From Bacillota bacterium (lineage in GTDB: Bacteria > Bacillota > Clostridia > Acetivibrionales > DSM-2933): 64,000 nt of DNA. Positions 42,747 through 52,495 of the stretch are shown here, piece after piece. Location of the stretch: positions 1 to 64,000 of the forward strand of contig JAEYYB010000038.1 of NCBI GenBank assembly GCA_023430975.1, given 5' to 3'. The position numbers and the translations under genes are program-made. Within the stretch, counting starts at the first letter, position 1; each line of letters opens with the position of its first letter. The notes beneath the pieces were generated by a model. That model was not told the origin of the DNA. It was given only the letters and a program-made list of their open reading frames with translations, and searched no databases.

Positions 42747-44756
42747 ATGGACAATAAAAAGTTTGTGTGGGCTTTTATCCCCAGGGCAAGTACTTATTTA
42801 GGCATAATACTGCTATTGGTAATCATTCTGACAATATTAGAGTTTTGGGTTGGTATTGTAGGATTTATTCTCTTTTCATTTCTGGTTTTCTATAATATAA
42901 GGCTGGAATATAAGAAACAGAATGAGCTTACCCAATATATAGAGGACTTGACTTTTCATGTTGATACAGCAACAAAGGATACTTTGTTAAATTTTCCGCT
43001 GCCATTTGTTGTATTGGAATTGGATGGTACCATCATATGGTATAATCCACCATTCAGAGATATATTCGGAGGCAAGGATCTGCTGGAAAAAAATATAACA
43101 TCACTGGCGGGTGAGTTGGAACCAAAAAAGATACTTGACGGACAACCCAAAATCAATAAAAATATATTAATAAACCAGAGAAATTATAATGTTCTCGGAA
43201 ATTTTGTCAAAGCTGAAAAGAAAAGTGATAAAGGTGAATTTATACTTATGTTGTACCTCTTGGATAATACTGAGTTTGTTGAGCTGCAAAAGAGGTATGG
43301 TGATGAAAAGATATGCATTGGGTTAATCATTATAGACAACTATGATGATCTGATGCAGAGCCTGGAAGATGCACTAAGGCCCCAGCTTTTAGCGGAGATC
43401 GATAAAAAGCTGGTTGGGTGGATGAGCCATACAGGCGGTATTATTAAGAAGTTTGAAAGGGATAAGTATTTCTTTGTGTTTGAGAGCAAGTTCTTAAAAG
43501 AGTTTGAAGATAAGAAATACGAGATATTGGATTTAGTAAAGGAAATTAGTATAGGTAATAAGATCCCTGTTACACTCAGTATTGGATTTGGAATTAACGG
43601 AAAAACAATAATTGAAAACTTCTCCTATGCAAATTCATGTATTGACATAGCCCTTGGCAGGGGAGGAGACCATGTTGTAATAAGAAACGGTGAAACATTC
43701 AGCTTCTATGGAGGTAAAACAAGGGAGCTGGAAAAAAGGACAAGGGTAAAGGCGAGAGTTATAGCTTACGCATTAAGAGAGCTTATAGACCAATCACCGG
43801 AAGTATTGATTATGGGACATGAAAATTGCGATGTCGACTGCCTTGGTGGTGCCTTAGGTATCTGCAGGATAGTAAAAAACAGAGGTAAGAATGTCCATAT
43901 AGTATTAAACAGCTCAAACCCAACAATAGAAAATTTGTTGGCTAAAATAGAAAAAAATCCTGACTATTCAGGGGTTTTCATAAATAGCAGCGAGGCATTG
44001 GACAGAATAAATAAAAAGACACTGCTCATAATACTTGATACTCACAGGCCTTCTTTTACAGAAAGTCCTGAACTGGTAAAATTTACAAATCAAATTGTTG
44101 TTATTGATCATCATAGAAGAGGAGCGGACTATATTCAGGATGCAGTGCTGACATACCAGGAAACTTATGCATCATCTACTTGTGAATTGGTAACTGAGAT
44201 TTTGCAGTATGTGGAAGAAAAAGTCCATCTTAAGCAGTTGGAAGCTGAGGCATTGTATGCAGGAATAGTTGTAGACACAAAGAATTTTACATTCAAGACA
44301 GGTGTAAGGACCTTTGAAGCAGCATCGTTCTTAAGACGGCAGGGTGTTGATACTGTTTCTGTCAAACAGCTTTTCCAAAACGATATAGAAACTTATATAA
44401 ACATTTCCAACATTGTCAGGAATGCTGAGATAATAAGCGACAGGATAGCGGTTTCTGTATGTCCTCAAAACGTTAAAAATCCCCAACTCATATCTGCTCA
44501 AGCGGCAGATCAGCTTTTAAGCCTTTTGGGAATAGCTGCGGCATTTGTGCTGAGTATTAATGGGAATGTGATAGTTATAAGCGGCAGGTCACTTGGTGAG
44601 ATGAATGTTCAGATGATATTGGAGAAATTAGGCGGTGGAGGGCACTTATCCATAGCCGGAGCACAGCTTGAAGGAATTTCAATAGAAAATGCCATAGAAA
44701 AACTAAAGTGTGCTATAATTGAATATACTAACGAAATCAATTCAAGTAACAGTTAA
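42747..44756 (+). CDS. gdpP: Cyclic-di-AMP phosphodiesterase GdpP (YybT)
   Basis: 669 residues in the full GdpP order: two membrane segments (about 13-50), a degenerate PAS domain (about 62-160), a degenerate GGDEF domain (about 173-300; the signature reads GRGGDHVVI) and a DHH/DHHA1 phosphodiesterase (about 340-655) with MGHENCDVDCLGGALG, ILDTHRPSF, VVIDHHRRGADY and GGGGHLSIAGAQ. It degrades c-di-AMP and so influences potassium, osmotic and cell-wall homeostasis. AAGGAG precedes the ATG. A family 3 palindrome overlaps its stop codon and separates it from rplI. Confidence 0.96.
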   Translation: MDNKKFVWAFIPRASTYLGIILLLVIILTILEFWVGIVGFILFSFLVFYNIRLEYKKQNELTQYIEDLTFHVDTATKDTLLNFPLPFVVLELDGTIIWYNPPFRDIFGGKDLLEKNITSLAGELEPKKILDGQPKINKNILINQRNYNVLGNFVKAEKKSDKGEFILMLYLLDNTEFVELQKRYGDEKICIGLIIIDNYDDLMQSLEDALRPQLLAEIDKKLVGWMSHTGGIIKKFERDKYFFVFESKFLKEFEDKKYEILDLVKEISIGNKIPVTLSIGFGINGKTIIENFSYANSCIDIALGRGGDHVVIRNGETFSFYGGKTRELEKRTRVKARVIAYALRELIDQSPEVLIMGHENCDVDCLGGALGICRIVKNRGKNVHIVLNSSNPTIENLLAKIEKNPDYSGVFINSSEALDRINKKTLLIILDTHRPSFTESPELVKFTNQIVVIDHHRRGADYIQDAVLTYQETYASSTCELVTEILQYVEEKVHLKQLEAEALYAGIVVDTKNFTFKTGVRTFEAASFLRRQGVDTVSVKQLFQNDIETYINISNIVRNAEIISDRIAVSVCPQNVKNPQLISAQAADQLLSLLGIAAAFVLSINGNVIVISGRSLGEMNVQMILEKLGGGGHLSIAGAQLEGISIENAIEKLKCAIIEYTNEINSSNS

Positions 44757-44878
44757 GGCATGATTAAAAAATTAATTCCGCTTTTACGCGGGTGTTGACG
44801 AGTTAAGTCAACACATGAGCGAAACTTATAGCGGAAGTTATTTTTTGATCATGACTAAGGCATGATTTAAAAATTATT
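44754..44878. repeat. Palindromic repeat family 3, copy 2 (inverted), with a flanking direct repeat
   Basis: GCATGATTAAAAAATTAATT at the left pairs with the right end, which inverted reads AGTCATGATCAAAAAATAAC. The inner stem is GTGTTGAC/GTCAACAC. In reverse complement the middle (TTTCGCTCATGTGTTGACTT) matches copies 1 and 3. TAAGGCATGATT occurs at 44754 and again at 44856, followed both times by A-rich sequence: a direct repeat of about 20 bases bracketing the element. The gdpP stop is the first TAA. Confidence 0.75.
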
Positions 44879-44912
44879 AAACTTACAAATATAACCGTAG
44901 GGGGGATTTATA

Positions 44913-45359
44913 ATGAAAGTAATATTAAAAGCAGACGTAAAAGGATTAGGTAAAAAAGACAGTTTGGTGGAAGTAAGTGACGGATATGCAAGAAACTTTC
45001 TAATGCCAAAAGGATTGGCAATGGAAGCAACTTCAACCAATATAAATGTTATGAAGAATAAGAATGAATCAGATAGGATGAAGAAGGAAAGAGAGCTTGC
45101 TAAAGCAAAGGAAATGGCTGAAAAAATCAAGGAAATTACTGTAGTATTTAAGGCTAAAGCCAGCGAAGGAGGAAAACTCTTCGGTTCCATAACCAATAAG
45201 GATGTTGCGGACAAGCTGAAAGCAGATTTCAAGCTGGATGTGGATAAAAAGCAAATAATTTTAGATGATGTCATAAAATCATTAGGGACTACAGAAGCAA
45301 ACGTAAAGCTATATCCTGAGGTTAGTGCAAAGTTAAAAATTAAGATAGAAAATGAATAA
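44913..45359 (+). CDS. rplI: 50S ribosomal protein L9
   Basis: 148 residues. The opening MKVILKADVKGLGKKDSLVEVSDGYARNFLMPKGLA is the L9 signature. A long connecting helix and C-terminal domain (GGKLFGSITNKDVADKL) follow. AGGGGGGA precedes the ATG by 8 bases. It is followed 17 bases later by dnaB, the common gdpP-rplI-dnaB order. Confidence 0.98.
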   Translation: MKVILKADVKGLGKKDSLVEVSDGYARNFLMPKGLAMEATSTNINVMKNKNESDRMKKERELAKAKEMAEKIKEITVVFKAKASEGGKLFGSITNKDVADKLKADFKLDVDKKQIILDDVIKSLGTTEANVKLYPEVSAKLKIKIENE

Positions 45360-45376
45360 AGAGGGTGTAGTAGATA

Positions 45377-46714
45377 ATGGATTTGGGTTCTTTTGGGAGA
45401 GTACCGCCTCAAAGCATTGAAGCAGAGCAGTCTGTCTTAGGCTCAATGTTGCTTGACAAAGAGGTAATTCCCGTAGTGACTGAAATTTTAAAAAGTGAGG
45501 ATTTTTACAGGGCTGATCATAAGGAAATTTTTGAAGCTGTAATGGATCTCTTTGATGCTGGAGAACCGATAGACCTGATCACAGTTTCCGAGCAGCTGAA
45601 GCTACGTGGTACCCTTGATAATATCGGAGGGCTCGAATACCTTACCAACATAGCAAATGCAGTACCAACAACTGCAAATGCCAAGCATTATTCAAAGATT
45701 GTTGAAGAGAAGTCAACATTACGAAAGCTCATCAAGGCATCATCGGAAATAGTAAATATGGGGTATGAAGCTTCAGAAGAGCTTTCTTATATAGTTGACA
45801 AAGCAGAAAAAAGCATTTTCGATGTTCTGCAAAAAAGGGGTACTCAAGGATTTGCTCCTATTAAGGATGTTTTAGTGGATGCCTTTAACAAGCTAGAGGA
45901 GCTCTATAATAATAAAGGCCATATTACTGGTATACCCACAAGGTTTGTGGATCTTGACTTTAAGACATCGGGCCTACATAACTCAGACCTTATTCTTATA
46001 GCGGCAAGGCCTGCAATGGGTAAGACTGCATTTGCACTTAACATTGCACAGAATGCAGCAGTTTATTCAGGAGTTCCTGTGGCGATTTTCAGCCTTGAAA
46101 TGTCAAAGGAACAGCTTGTAAGCAGAATTTTGTGCAGTGAAGCAATGGTTGATAGCCAGAAGGTGAAGACGGGGAAGCTTGAGGATGAAGATTGGAAAAA
46201 GATTGCCAGGGCTTTAGGGCCTTTGTCCGAAGCACCAATTTATATAGATGATACACCAGGTATATCAATATCTGAAATAAGGGCTAAATGCAGAAGGCTA
46301 AAGCTGGAAAAAAATCTGGGATTGGTTGTTATAGACTACCTTCAACTTATGCAGGGTAGGGGTAAAACAGAGAGCAGACAGCAGGAAATATCCGATATTT
46401 CCAGATCGCTAAAAATATTGGCAAAGGAAATAAATGTTCCGGTAATTACTCTTTCACAGCTTAGCCGTGCCGCTGAGCAAAGGGCTGATCACAGACCTAT
46501 ATTAAGTGACTTGAGAGAGTCCGGTGCCATTGAGCAGGATGCAGATATAGTTATGTTTTTATACAGGGACGACTATTACAATCCGGAAACGGAAAAGAAA
46601 AATATAGCAGAGGTCATTTTAGCCAAGCACAGAAGTGGATCTACAGGCACAGTTGAACTTACATGGCTTGGTACATATACTAAATTTGCTAATATTGAAA
46701 AATACAGGACATAA
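45377..46714 (+). CDS. dnaB: Replicative DNA helicase
   Basis: 445 residues. The N-terminal domain opens RVPPQSIEAEQSVLGSMLLD. The RecA-like C-terminal domain has Walker A ARPAMGKTAFAL (about 209-220), FSLEMSKEQL, Walker B LVVIDYLQLMQG and DLRESGAIEQDADIVMFLYR. It is the hexameric helicase of the replication fork. No intein. The stop is 10 bases before the tilS start. Confidence 0.98.
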   Translation: MDLGSFGRVPPQSIEAEQSVLGSMLLDKEVIPVVTEILKSEDFYRADHKEIFEAVMDLFDAGEPIDLITVSEQLKLRGTLDNIGGLEYLTNIANAVPTTANAKHYSKIVEEKSTLRKLIKASSEIVNMGYEASEELSYIVDKAEKSIFDVLQKRGTQGFAPIKDVLVDAFNKLEELYNNKGHITGIPTRFVDLDFKTSGLHNSDLILIAARPAMGKTAFALNIAQNAAVYSGVPVAIFSLEMSKEQLVSRILCSEAMVDSQKVKTGKLEDEDWKKIARALGPLSEAPIYIDDTPGISISEIRAKCRRLKLEKNLGLVVIDYLQLMQGRGKTESRQQEISDISRSLKILAKEINVPVITLSQLSRAAEQRADHRPILSDLRESGAIEQDADIVMFLYRDDYYNPETEKKNIAEVILAKHRSGSTGTVELTWLGTYTKFANIEKYRT

Positions 46715-46724
46715 TGAATCTTAT

Positions 46725-48200
46725 ATGAATAATAGCATAATTGAGAAAGTTTTAAATACAATTAAATGTAATAATCTTATTAATGTCGGGGAAACTGTAA
46801 TCGCTGGTATTTCGGGAGGACCTGATTCGGTCTGCCTTGTCCATATTTTGAATAACATCTCATCTATCTATAATTTTAAAATAATTGCTGTTCACATAAA
46901 TCATATGCTGCGGGGAGAAGAAGCAGACAAAGATGAAAATTATGCCAGAGAATTTTGCGAAAGACTATCAATAGAGTTTTACTCAGACAAAATAGATATA
47001 AGGAATTTGTCTAAGAAAGAATCTGTATCAATAGAGGAAGCAGGACGAATTGCAAGGTATAGGCAATTCCAGTTTTATGCTGAAAATAAAGGTGCACAGA
47101 AGATAGCAGTTGCACATAATAAAAATGATCATGCTGAAACCGTTATTATGAATATAATTAGGGGCACTGGAACCGACGGCTTAAAAGGTATACAGTACAA
47201 AAGGGATAATATAATAAGGCCTCTTCTAGATGTTTCCAGGCATGAAATTGAAGACTACTGTTTGATAAATGAATTGAACCCTAGAATTGACAGCTCTAAC
47301 TTAGATAATATTTATACAAGAAATAAAATTCGGTTAGAGCTGATACCATTTATTAATAAGTGCTTTAATACCGATATAATAGAAAGTATTGGAAGAACTG
47401 CAGAAATAGTTGGTTGTGATATTTCGTTTATTGAGGAATATGCAGTCCAGGCTATGAAAAAAAGCATAATAGAAAAAAAATCTGACAAAATAAGCCTTAA
47501 TGTTAAAATTTTAAAGGATTTTCATGATTCCATTAAGAATAGAATATTAAGGAATACTATTAAAGATATAAAAGGAAATTTAAACGGGATTGAAAAGAAG
47601 CATATTGACATATTGTCAGATTTAGCATTTAACGGGAGAACTGGTGCAATGGTTTGTCTTCCTGGAAAACTTATTGGGGAAAAATCTTATAATACTCTTT
47701 GCGTTTCATATGGAAGAATAAACAGCTCAAAAAGCATAAAAGACCAAAAAAATGATAAATTTGAAATAGAAATGAAAACCCATGGAAGTAATTTCTTTAA
47801 GTTTAACGGCAGGTGTTATCGTTTGGAATCAGCGGTTATAGGGCCGATAGATGCAGAAAATATAAATATCGAAAGATGCAAAAAAGAAGGAAAAGTGCAG
47901 TATTTTGATTATGAATCTCTTAAAATGGGAATATATCTGAGAAATAGAACAAAAGGCGACTTGTTCAAGCCTTTAAATGGTAAAGGTACAAAAAAGCTTA
48001 AGGAATATTTTATCGATGAAAAGATTCCTCGAGAAGAAAGAGATAAAATACTTCTAGTAGCAACAGGAAATGAAATTGTTTGGGTAGTAGGCAATAAAAC
48101 AAGTGATAAATTTAAAGTAAATGAAAATACTAAATATATATTAAAGCTGGAATTGAAGGATGATATGGAGTGTCAATCAGATCACACAGGGGGAAATTAA
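46725..48200 (+). CDS. tilS: tRNA(Ile)-lysidine synthase
   Basis: 491 residues. PP-loop motif AGISGGPDSVCLVHIL (about 25-40), HINHMLRGEEADKDE, AVAHNKNDHAETVIMNIIRGTG, then the central helical domain and a C-terminal domain (IYLRNRTKGDLFKPLNGKGTKKLKEYFIDEKIP). It makes lysidine at the wobble base of tRNA-Ile(CAU). ATG 46725 is taken because earlier in-frame starts lie inside dnaB, but its ribosome binding site is poor, suggesting coupling to dnaB translation. It is followed directly by hpt and then ftsH, a conserved Firmicutes order. Confidence 0.94.
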   Translation: MNNSIIEKVLNTIKCNNLINVGETVIAGISGGPDSVCLVHILNNISSIYNFKIIAVHINHMLRGEEADKDENYAREFCERLSIEFYSDKIDIRNLSKKESVSIEEAGRIARYRQFQFYAENKGAQKIAVAHNKNDHAETVIMNIIRGTGTDGLKGIQYKRDNIIRPLLDVSRHEIEDYCLINELNPRIDSSNLDNIYTRNKIRLELIPFINKCFNTDIIESIGRTAEIVGCDISFIEEYAVQAMKKSIIEKKSDKISLNVKILKDFHDSIKNRILRNTIKDIKGNLNGIEKKHIDILSDLAFNGRTGAMVCLPGKLIGEKSYNTLCVSYGRINSSKSIKDQKNDKFEIEMKTHGSNFFKFNGRCYRLESAVIGPIDAENINIERCKKEGKVQYFDYESLKMGIYLRNRTKGDLFKPLNGKGTKKLKEYFIDEKIPREERDKILLVATGNEIVWVVGNKTSDKFKVNENTKYILKLELKDDMECQSDHTGGN

Positions 48201-48201
48201 A

Positions 48202-48738
48202 TTGAATGTTATTAAGAAGGTATTGGTTAGCAGGGAAGAATTAAAAGAAAAGGTAAAGGAATTGGGAAATAAAATATCCATGGAATATGAAGGTAAGGAT
48301 CTTATAATGGTTGGAGTACTTAAGGGCGGATTTATATTTTTAGCTGATCTTATAAGGGCATTAAAGATTCCGGTTGAAATTGATTTTATATCTGTATCAA
48401 GCTACGGAAACTCTTCAAAATCCTCTGGAGTAGTAAGAATTATAAAGGATATTGATGTTTCGATTACCAATAAGCATGTAATTATTGTTGAAGATATTAT
48501 AGATACGGGACTTACACTAAAGTATCTTAAAGAGATGCTATATACAAGAGGACCTCTTGATGTGAAAATAATTGCTGCCCTTGATAAGCCTTCAAGACGA
48601 AAGGTTGATATTGATATTGATTATAAAGGATTTACCATACCGGACGAGTTTGTTGTAGGTTATGGTCTGGACTATGCAGGAAGATACAGGAATTTGCCTG
48701 ATGTTTGCATACTTAATGAGGAAATTTATAAAAGTTAA
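48202..48738 (+). CDS. hpt: Hypoxanthine phosphoribosyltransferase
   Basis: 178 residues. The PRPP-binding loop VIIVEDIIDTGLTLKYL, the flexible loop region VSSYGNSSKSSGVVRI and the C-terminal YGLDYAGRYRNLPDVCIL are typical. It salvages hypoxanthine (and guanine) to IMP (GMP). TTG 48202 is the most likely start, since CAGGGGG lies 8 bases upstream; the ATG at 48160 lies inside tilS. It ends a tilS-hpt unit; 268 AT-rich bases with no recognised gene separate it from ftsH. Confidence 0.95.
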   Translation: MNVIKKVLVSREELKEKVKELGNKISMEYEGKDLIMVGVLKGGFIFLADLIRALKIPVEIDFISVSSYGNSSKSSGVVRIIKDIDVSITNKHVIIVEDIIDTGLTLKYLKEMLYTRGPLDVKIIAALDKPSRRKVDIDIDYKGFTIPDEFVVGYGLDYAGRYRNLPDVCILNEEIYKS

Positions 48739-49006
48739 TTATATAACAAAGTTATTAATTATGTTAAAAAAATAATCACTTTTAATGAAGTTATTTAATT
48801 GATACATTATTGAGTTTTATAAAAGTATATGTTAATATATAGTATTGTATAATCATATTAAAATCACCGGCCTTTTTACATTTTAGATATGTGGGTGTAA
48901 ATATATTGGGTTTTGATATGATGAAAAGTTATCCACTTTTCACATAACCACTGACAGTATAATTTGTAATTTAATGTTTTTCATAAAATAATAAGGAGTG
49001 AGCTGT

Positions 49007-50797
49007 TTGAAGTATTTCAAGGGAATAAGTTTTTATATAGTGCTTTTGGTTATTATACTGGCTATTCTATCAATATTTAGTTTAAGTCAGGATCCTGAAA
49101 CAAAAACCTATACGCATTTGCTATCTCAACTGAATAAAGTTCAATCAATTTCATTAGAGGGTAGTAAGGCAACTGTTATAACAGCACAAAAAACAAAGTA
49201 TACAGTTATCATACCATCTATTGATAAGTTTATGGATGAAGTTAATCCTTATGTCAAGAATAATCAAATAGCTTTGGAAGGGAAACCTCTTTCAACTGCT
49301 CCGTGGTGGGTTACAATATTACCTACAGTCGGTCTTATAGTAATATTCATACTGTTCTGGGTATTCTTCTTACAGCAATCTCAAGGCGGAGGCGGAAACA
49401 GGGTGATGTCCTTCGGCAAAAGCCGTGCTAAAATGAGCGTAGATGAAAAGAAGAAGGTGACATTCGAAGATGTTGCCGGAGCAGATGAAGAGAAGGAAGA
49501 GCTTAAAGAGATTGTAGAATTTCTTAAGCAGCCAAGGAAGTTTGTTGAACTCGGTGCAAGGATTCCAAAGGGTGTATTGCTTGTGGGACCTCCGGGGACT
49601 GGTAAAACATTACTTGCTAAAGCTGTTTCAGGTGAAGCAGGAGTTCCGTTTTTCAGCATAAGTGGTTCCGACTTCGTTGAAATGTTCGTTGGGGTTGGTG
49701 CATCAAGGGTTAGAGACTTATTTGAGCAGGCAAAAAAGAATTCTCCATGCATTGTATTTATAGATGAAATAGATGCAGTTGGTAGACATAGAGGTGCAGG
49801 ACTTGGTGGAGGGCATGATGAGCGTGAGCAGACTCTTAATCAGCTCCTCGTTGAAATGGATGGTTTTGGACTTAATGAGGGTGTAATTATACTTGCAGCT
49901 ACCAACAGACCGGATATTTTAGATCCTGCCTTGTTAAGACCTGGAAGATTTGACAGAAGAGTTATTGTTGGTTACCCCGACATAAAGGGTAGAGAACAGA
50001 TACTTAAGGTTCATGCAAGAGGAAAGCCTTTGGATCCAAGTGTAATGCTTGATGAGTTGGCTAAAAATACATCGGGCTTTACAGGTGCCGATCTTGAAAA
50101 TCTTCTTAATGAAGCTGCTTTACTTGCAGCAAGGAAAGATAGAAAGCAGATTACAACAGAAGAGATTAAAGAGGCTACTTTTAAGGTTGTAATGGGTCCT
50201 GAGAAGAAAAGCCGTGTTATGAGTGAAAAAGAAAAGAAATTAACTGCTTATCATGAAGCAGGTCATGCTATAGCAGTAAAGATAGTATCAACTACCAACA
50301 AGGTTGACAGGATATCAATCATCCCTGCTGGAATGGCTGGAGGGTATACATCTTACAGGCCTGATGAAGATATTAAACATTACACAAAGTCCCAGTTGAT
50401 CGAAACTATCGTTGTAGCCCTTGGCGGAAGAGCAGCGGAAGAGATAGTCTTAGGAGAAGTTAGTACCGGTGCATCAAGTGACTTAAAACGTGCAAATGGG
50501 GTTGCAAGGGATATAATAATAAAATATGGTATGAGCGAAAAACTTTCCAATTTAATATTCGGTAATGAAAATGATGAAGTGTTTATAGGAAGGGACTTTG
50601 CTCAGTCAAAAAATTACAGTGATGAAACTGCATCCATTATTGACGGTGAAATAAAAAGCATAATTGATAATGCATATGCAAGAACTTTGAGTTTACTGAA
50701 AGAAAACATCAACAAATTGCATAAAACCGCTGAGGTTTTACTTGAAAAAGAAAAAATTGAAGGACCAGAGTTTGAAGAAATTTTTGCAAGTGTTTAA
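49007..50797 (+). CDS. ftsH: ATP-dependent zinc metalloprotease FtsH
   Basis: 596 residues. Two membrane segments (about 6-24 and 100-122) enclose a small extracytoplasmic domain. The AAA+ domain has Walker A VGPPGTGKT, Walker B FIDEIDAVGRHRG and the SRH NRPDILDPALLRPGRFDR. The protease domain has H416-E-A-G-H420. It degrades membrane and regulatory proteins as a hexamer. The TTG at 49007 lies 8 bases after AAGGAG. The GTG at 48998 overlaps that site and is rejected. Confidence 0.96.
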   Translation: MKYFKGISFYIVLLVIILAILSIFSLSQDPETKTYTHLLSQLNKVQSISLEGSKATVITAQKTKYTVIIPSIDKFMDEVNPYVKNNQIALEGKPLSTAPWWVTILPTVGLIVIFILFWVFFLQQSQGGGGNRVMSFGKSRAKMSVDEKKKVTFEDVAGADEEKEELKEIVEFLKQPRKFVELGARIPKGVLLVGPPGTGKTLLAKAVSGEAGVPFFSISGSDFVEMFVGVGASRVRDLFEQAKKNSPCIVFIDEIDAVGRHRGAGLGGGHDEREQTLNQLLVEMDGFGLNEGVIILAATNRPDILDPALLRPGRFDRRVIVGYPDIKGREQILKVHARGKPLDPSVMLDELAKNTSGFTGADLENLLNEAALLAARKDRKQITTEEIKEATFKVVMGPEKKSRVMSEKEKKLTAYHEAGHAIAVKIVSTTNKVDRISIIPAGMAGGYTSYRPDEDIKHYTKSQLIETIVVALGGRAAEEIVLGEVSTGASSDLKRANGVARDIIIKYGMSEKLSNLIFGNENDEVFIGRDFAQSKNYSDETASIIDGEIKSIIDNAYARTLSLLKENINKLHKTAEVLLEKEKIEGPEFEEIFASV

Positions 50798-50807
50798 TGT
50801 TTGTTTG

Positions 50808-50833
50808 GGTCATTCCTGCGGAATGAAATGACC
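50808..50833 (+). terminator. Weak hairpin after ftsH
   Basis: GGTCAT...ATGACC encloses CATTCC/GGAATG around a 3-base loop; two alternative pairings are possible. No T run follows. Confidence 0.4.
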
Positions 50834-50843
50834 TGATATAGGC

Positions 50844-50872
50844 TTGACAAATATGACAGTGTATGTTATATT
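50844..50872 (+). promoter_or_regulatory. metK promoter
   Basis: TTGACA (50844-50849), exactly 17 bases, TATATT (50867-50872). It lies just upstream of the S-box aptamer. Confidence 0.88.
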
Positions 50873-50898
50873 GTTTCTTAATTAAAACTAAATATTAC

Positions 50899-51049
50899 CC
50901 TTATCAAGAGAGGTGGAGGGACTGAGCCCTATGAAACCCGGCAACCGGCAAATTGTATCGGTGCCAATTCCTGCAGAATATAAAGTATATTCTGAAAGAT
51001 GAGGAAAGCAGAAATAATTGCCTCTTCATTTAACGAAGAGGTTTTTTAT
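50899..51049 (+). promoter_or_regulatory. SAM-I riboswitch (S-box) with terminator
   Basis: The aptamer runs 50899-51004. P1 is CCTTATC (50899-50905) with GATGAGG (50998-51004). The conserved AGAGGTGGAGGGACTGAGCC block, GAAACCCGGCAACC and the P4 region with GAAAGATGAGG are all present. The expression platform is the terminator CCTCTTC/GAAGAGG followed by TTTTTT (51021-51047). The right P1 strand can pair with the terminator's left arm as antiterminator. High SAM should stop transcription into metK. Confidence 0.96.
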
Positions 51050-51158
51050 ATGTCCAGGAAGTTATGGGTTATGCTAAGTCACAATTGCTTTTAATGCAGC
51101 AATAATATAAATTAAAATAATTGATTTTTTTATCATGAAATAAAAAGGAGGAATAGAA

Positions 51159-52352
51159 ATGGCAAGAATTTTATTTACTTCAGAATCTGTTACAGAGGGG
51201 CATCCCGATAAAATATGTGACCAGATTTCTGATGCAGTTTTGGATGCTATATATGAAAAGGATCCAAATGCTAGAGTAGCGTGTGAAACAGCAGTAACAA
51301 CAGGCATGGTACTGGTTATGGGGGAAATTACTACAAATTGTTATGTAGATATTCCAAAGATTGTTAGAAATACCATAGGGGAAATCGGTTATGACAGGGC
51401 TAAATACGGTTTTGACTGCGAAACATGTGCCGTAATTACATCGATTGATGAACAATCACCGGATATAGCAATGGGTGTTGATAAAGCCCTTGAAGCTAAA
51501 AAAGGAGAAATGACAGACGCTGAAATCGAGGCTATTGGTGCAGGTGATCAGGGAATGATGTTTGGGTTTGCTTGTGATGAGACCCCTGAACTTATGCCAA
51601 TGCCTATATCCTTAGCACACAAGCTGGTGAAGAAGCTGAGCGATATAAGAAAAGCTAAAGTTGTTAATTATTTAAGACCTGACGGAAAATCACAGGTTAC
51701 AGTTGAGTACGAAGATGACAAGCCTGTAAGAATAGACACGGTTGTAATATCAACTCAGCATAGCTCAGATGTTGAGCATACGACTATTGAAAAAGATATA
51801 ATCGAGCTTGTAATAAAGCCCGTAATCCCAGCAGAGTTGATAGATGCAAATACCAAATTCCTTATTAACCCTACAGGGCGTTTTGTAGTAGGGGGACCAC
51901 AGGGCGATTCCGGCCTTACAGGAAGAAAAATTATTGTTGATACCTATGGTGGATATGCAAGACATGGCGGTGGTGCTTTTTCAGGGAAGGATCCCACAAA
52001 GGTTGACCGTTCAGCAGCATATGCTGCAAGATATGTAGCTAAGAATATAGTTGCAGCAGGTTTGGCTAAAAAGTGTGAAGTACAGTTAGCATATGCCATA
52101 GGCGTTGCAAAACCGGTATCAATTATGATCGATACATTTGGAACAGGAAAAGTTTCAGAGGACAAGCTGGTTAAATTAGTTCAGAAGAACTTTGACTTAA
52201 GGCCGGCAGGAATAATAAAAACACTGAATTTGAGAAGACCAATATATAAGAAAACAGCTGCATATGGTCATTTTGGACGTTCTGATGCCGATTTGTCATG
52301 GGAAAACACCGATAAGGCAGAAATATTGAAAAGGGAAGCTGAAATAATATAG
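51159..52352 (+). CDS. metK: S-adenosylmethionine synthetase
   Basis: 397 residues. Signature blocks SESVTEGHPDKICDQISDAVLD, GAGDQGMMFGFACDETPE, and GGYARHGGGAFSGKDPTKVDRSAAY are intact. It forms SAM from methionine and ATP. AAGGAGG precedes the ATG. The upstream S-box gives product feedback. Single-gene transcript. Confidence 0.98.
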   Translation: MARILFTSESVTEGHPDKICDQISDAVLDAIYEKDPNARVACETAVTTGMVLVMGEITTNCYVDIPKIVRNTIGEIGYDRAKYGFDCETCAVITSIDEQSPDIAMGVDKALEAKKGEMTDAEIEAIGAGDQGMMFGFACDETPELMPMPISLAHKLVKKLSDIRKAKVVNYLRPDGKSQVTVEYEDDKPVRIDTVVISTQHSSDVEHTTIEKDIIELVIKPVIPAELIDANTKFLINPTGRFVVGGPQGDSGLTGRKIIVDTYGGYARHGGGAFSGKDPTKVDRSAAYAARYVAKNIVAAGLAKKCEVQLAYAIGVAKPVSIMIDTFGTGKVSEDKLVKLVQKNFDLRPAGIIKTLNLRRPIYKKTAAYGHFGRSDADLSWENTDKAEILKREAEII

Positions 52353-52393
52353 TTTGTTAATACCTAAGCTATACTTAAAACATGATTTATCCG

Positions 52394-52436
52394 AGAGGGA
52401 TTTACTGCGATGACAAATATTGCAGTAAACCCTCTT
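52394..52436 (+). terminator. Hairpin after metK
   Basis: AGAGGGATTTACTGC (52394-52408) pairs with GCAGTAAACCCTCT (52422-52435), one bulged A, 13-base loop. It is followed by TAATTTATG rather than a clean T run. Confidence 0.7.
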
Positions 52437-52495
52437 AATTTATGTTGTAACCAATTGCCCACTTTCATAATAAATTGATTATGGGGGTGTTTATA

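Noticed and set aside
46635..46724. Extended N-terminus for TilS starting inside dnaB
   Set aside because: It would overlap dnaB by 80 bases with a non-family leader sequence; TilS proteins begin close to the PP-loop.
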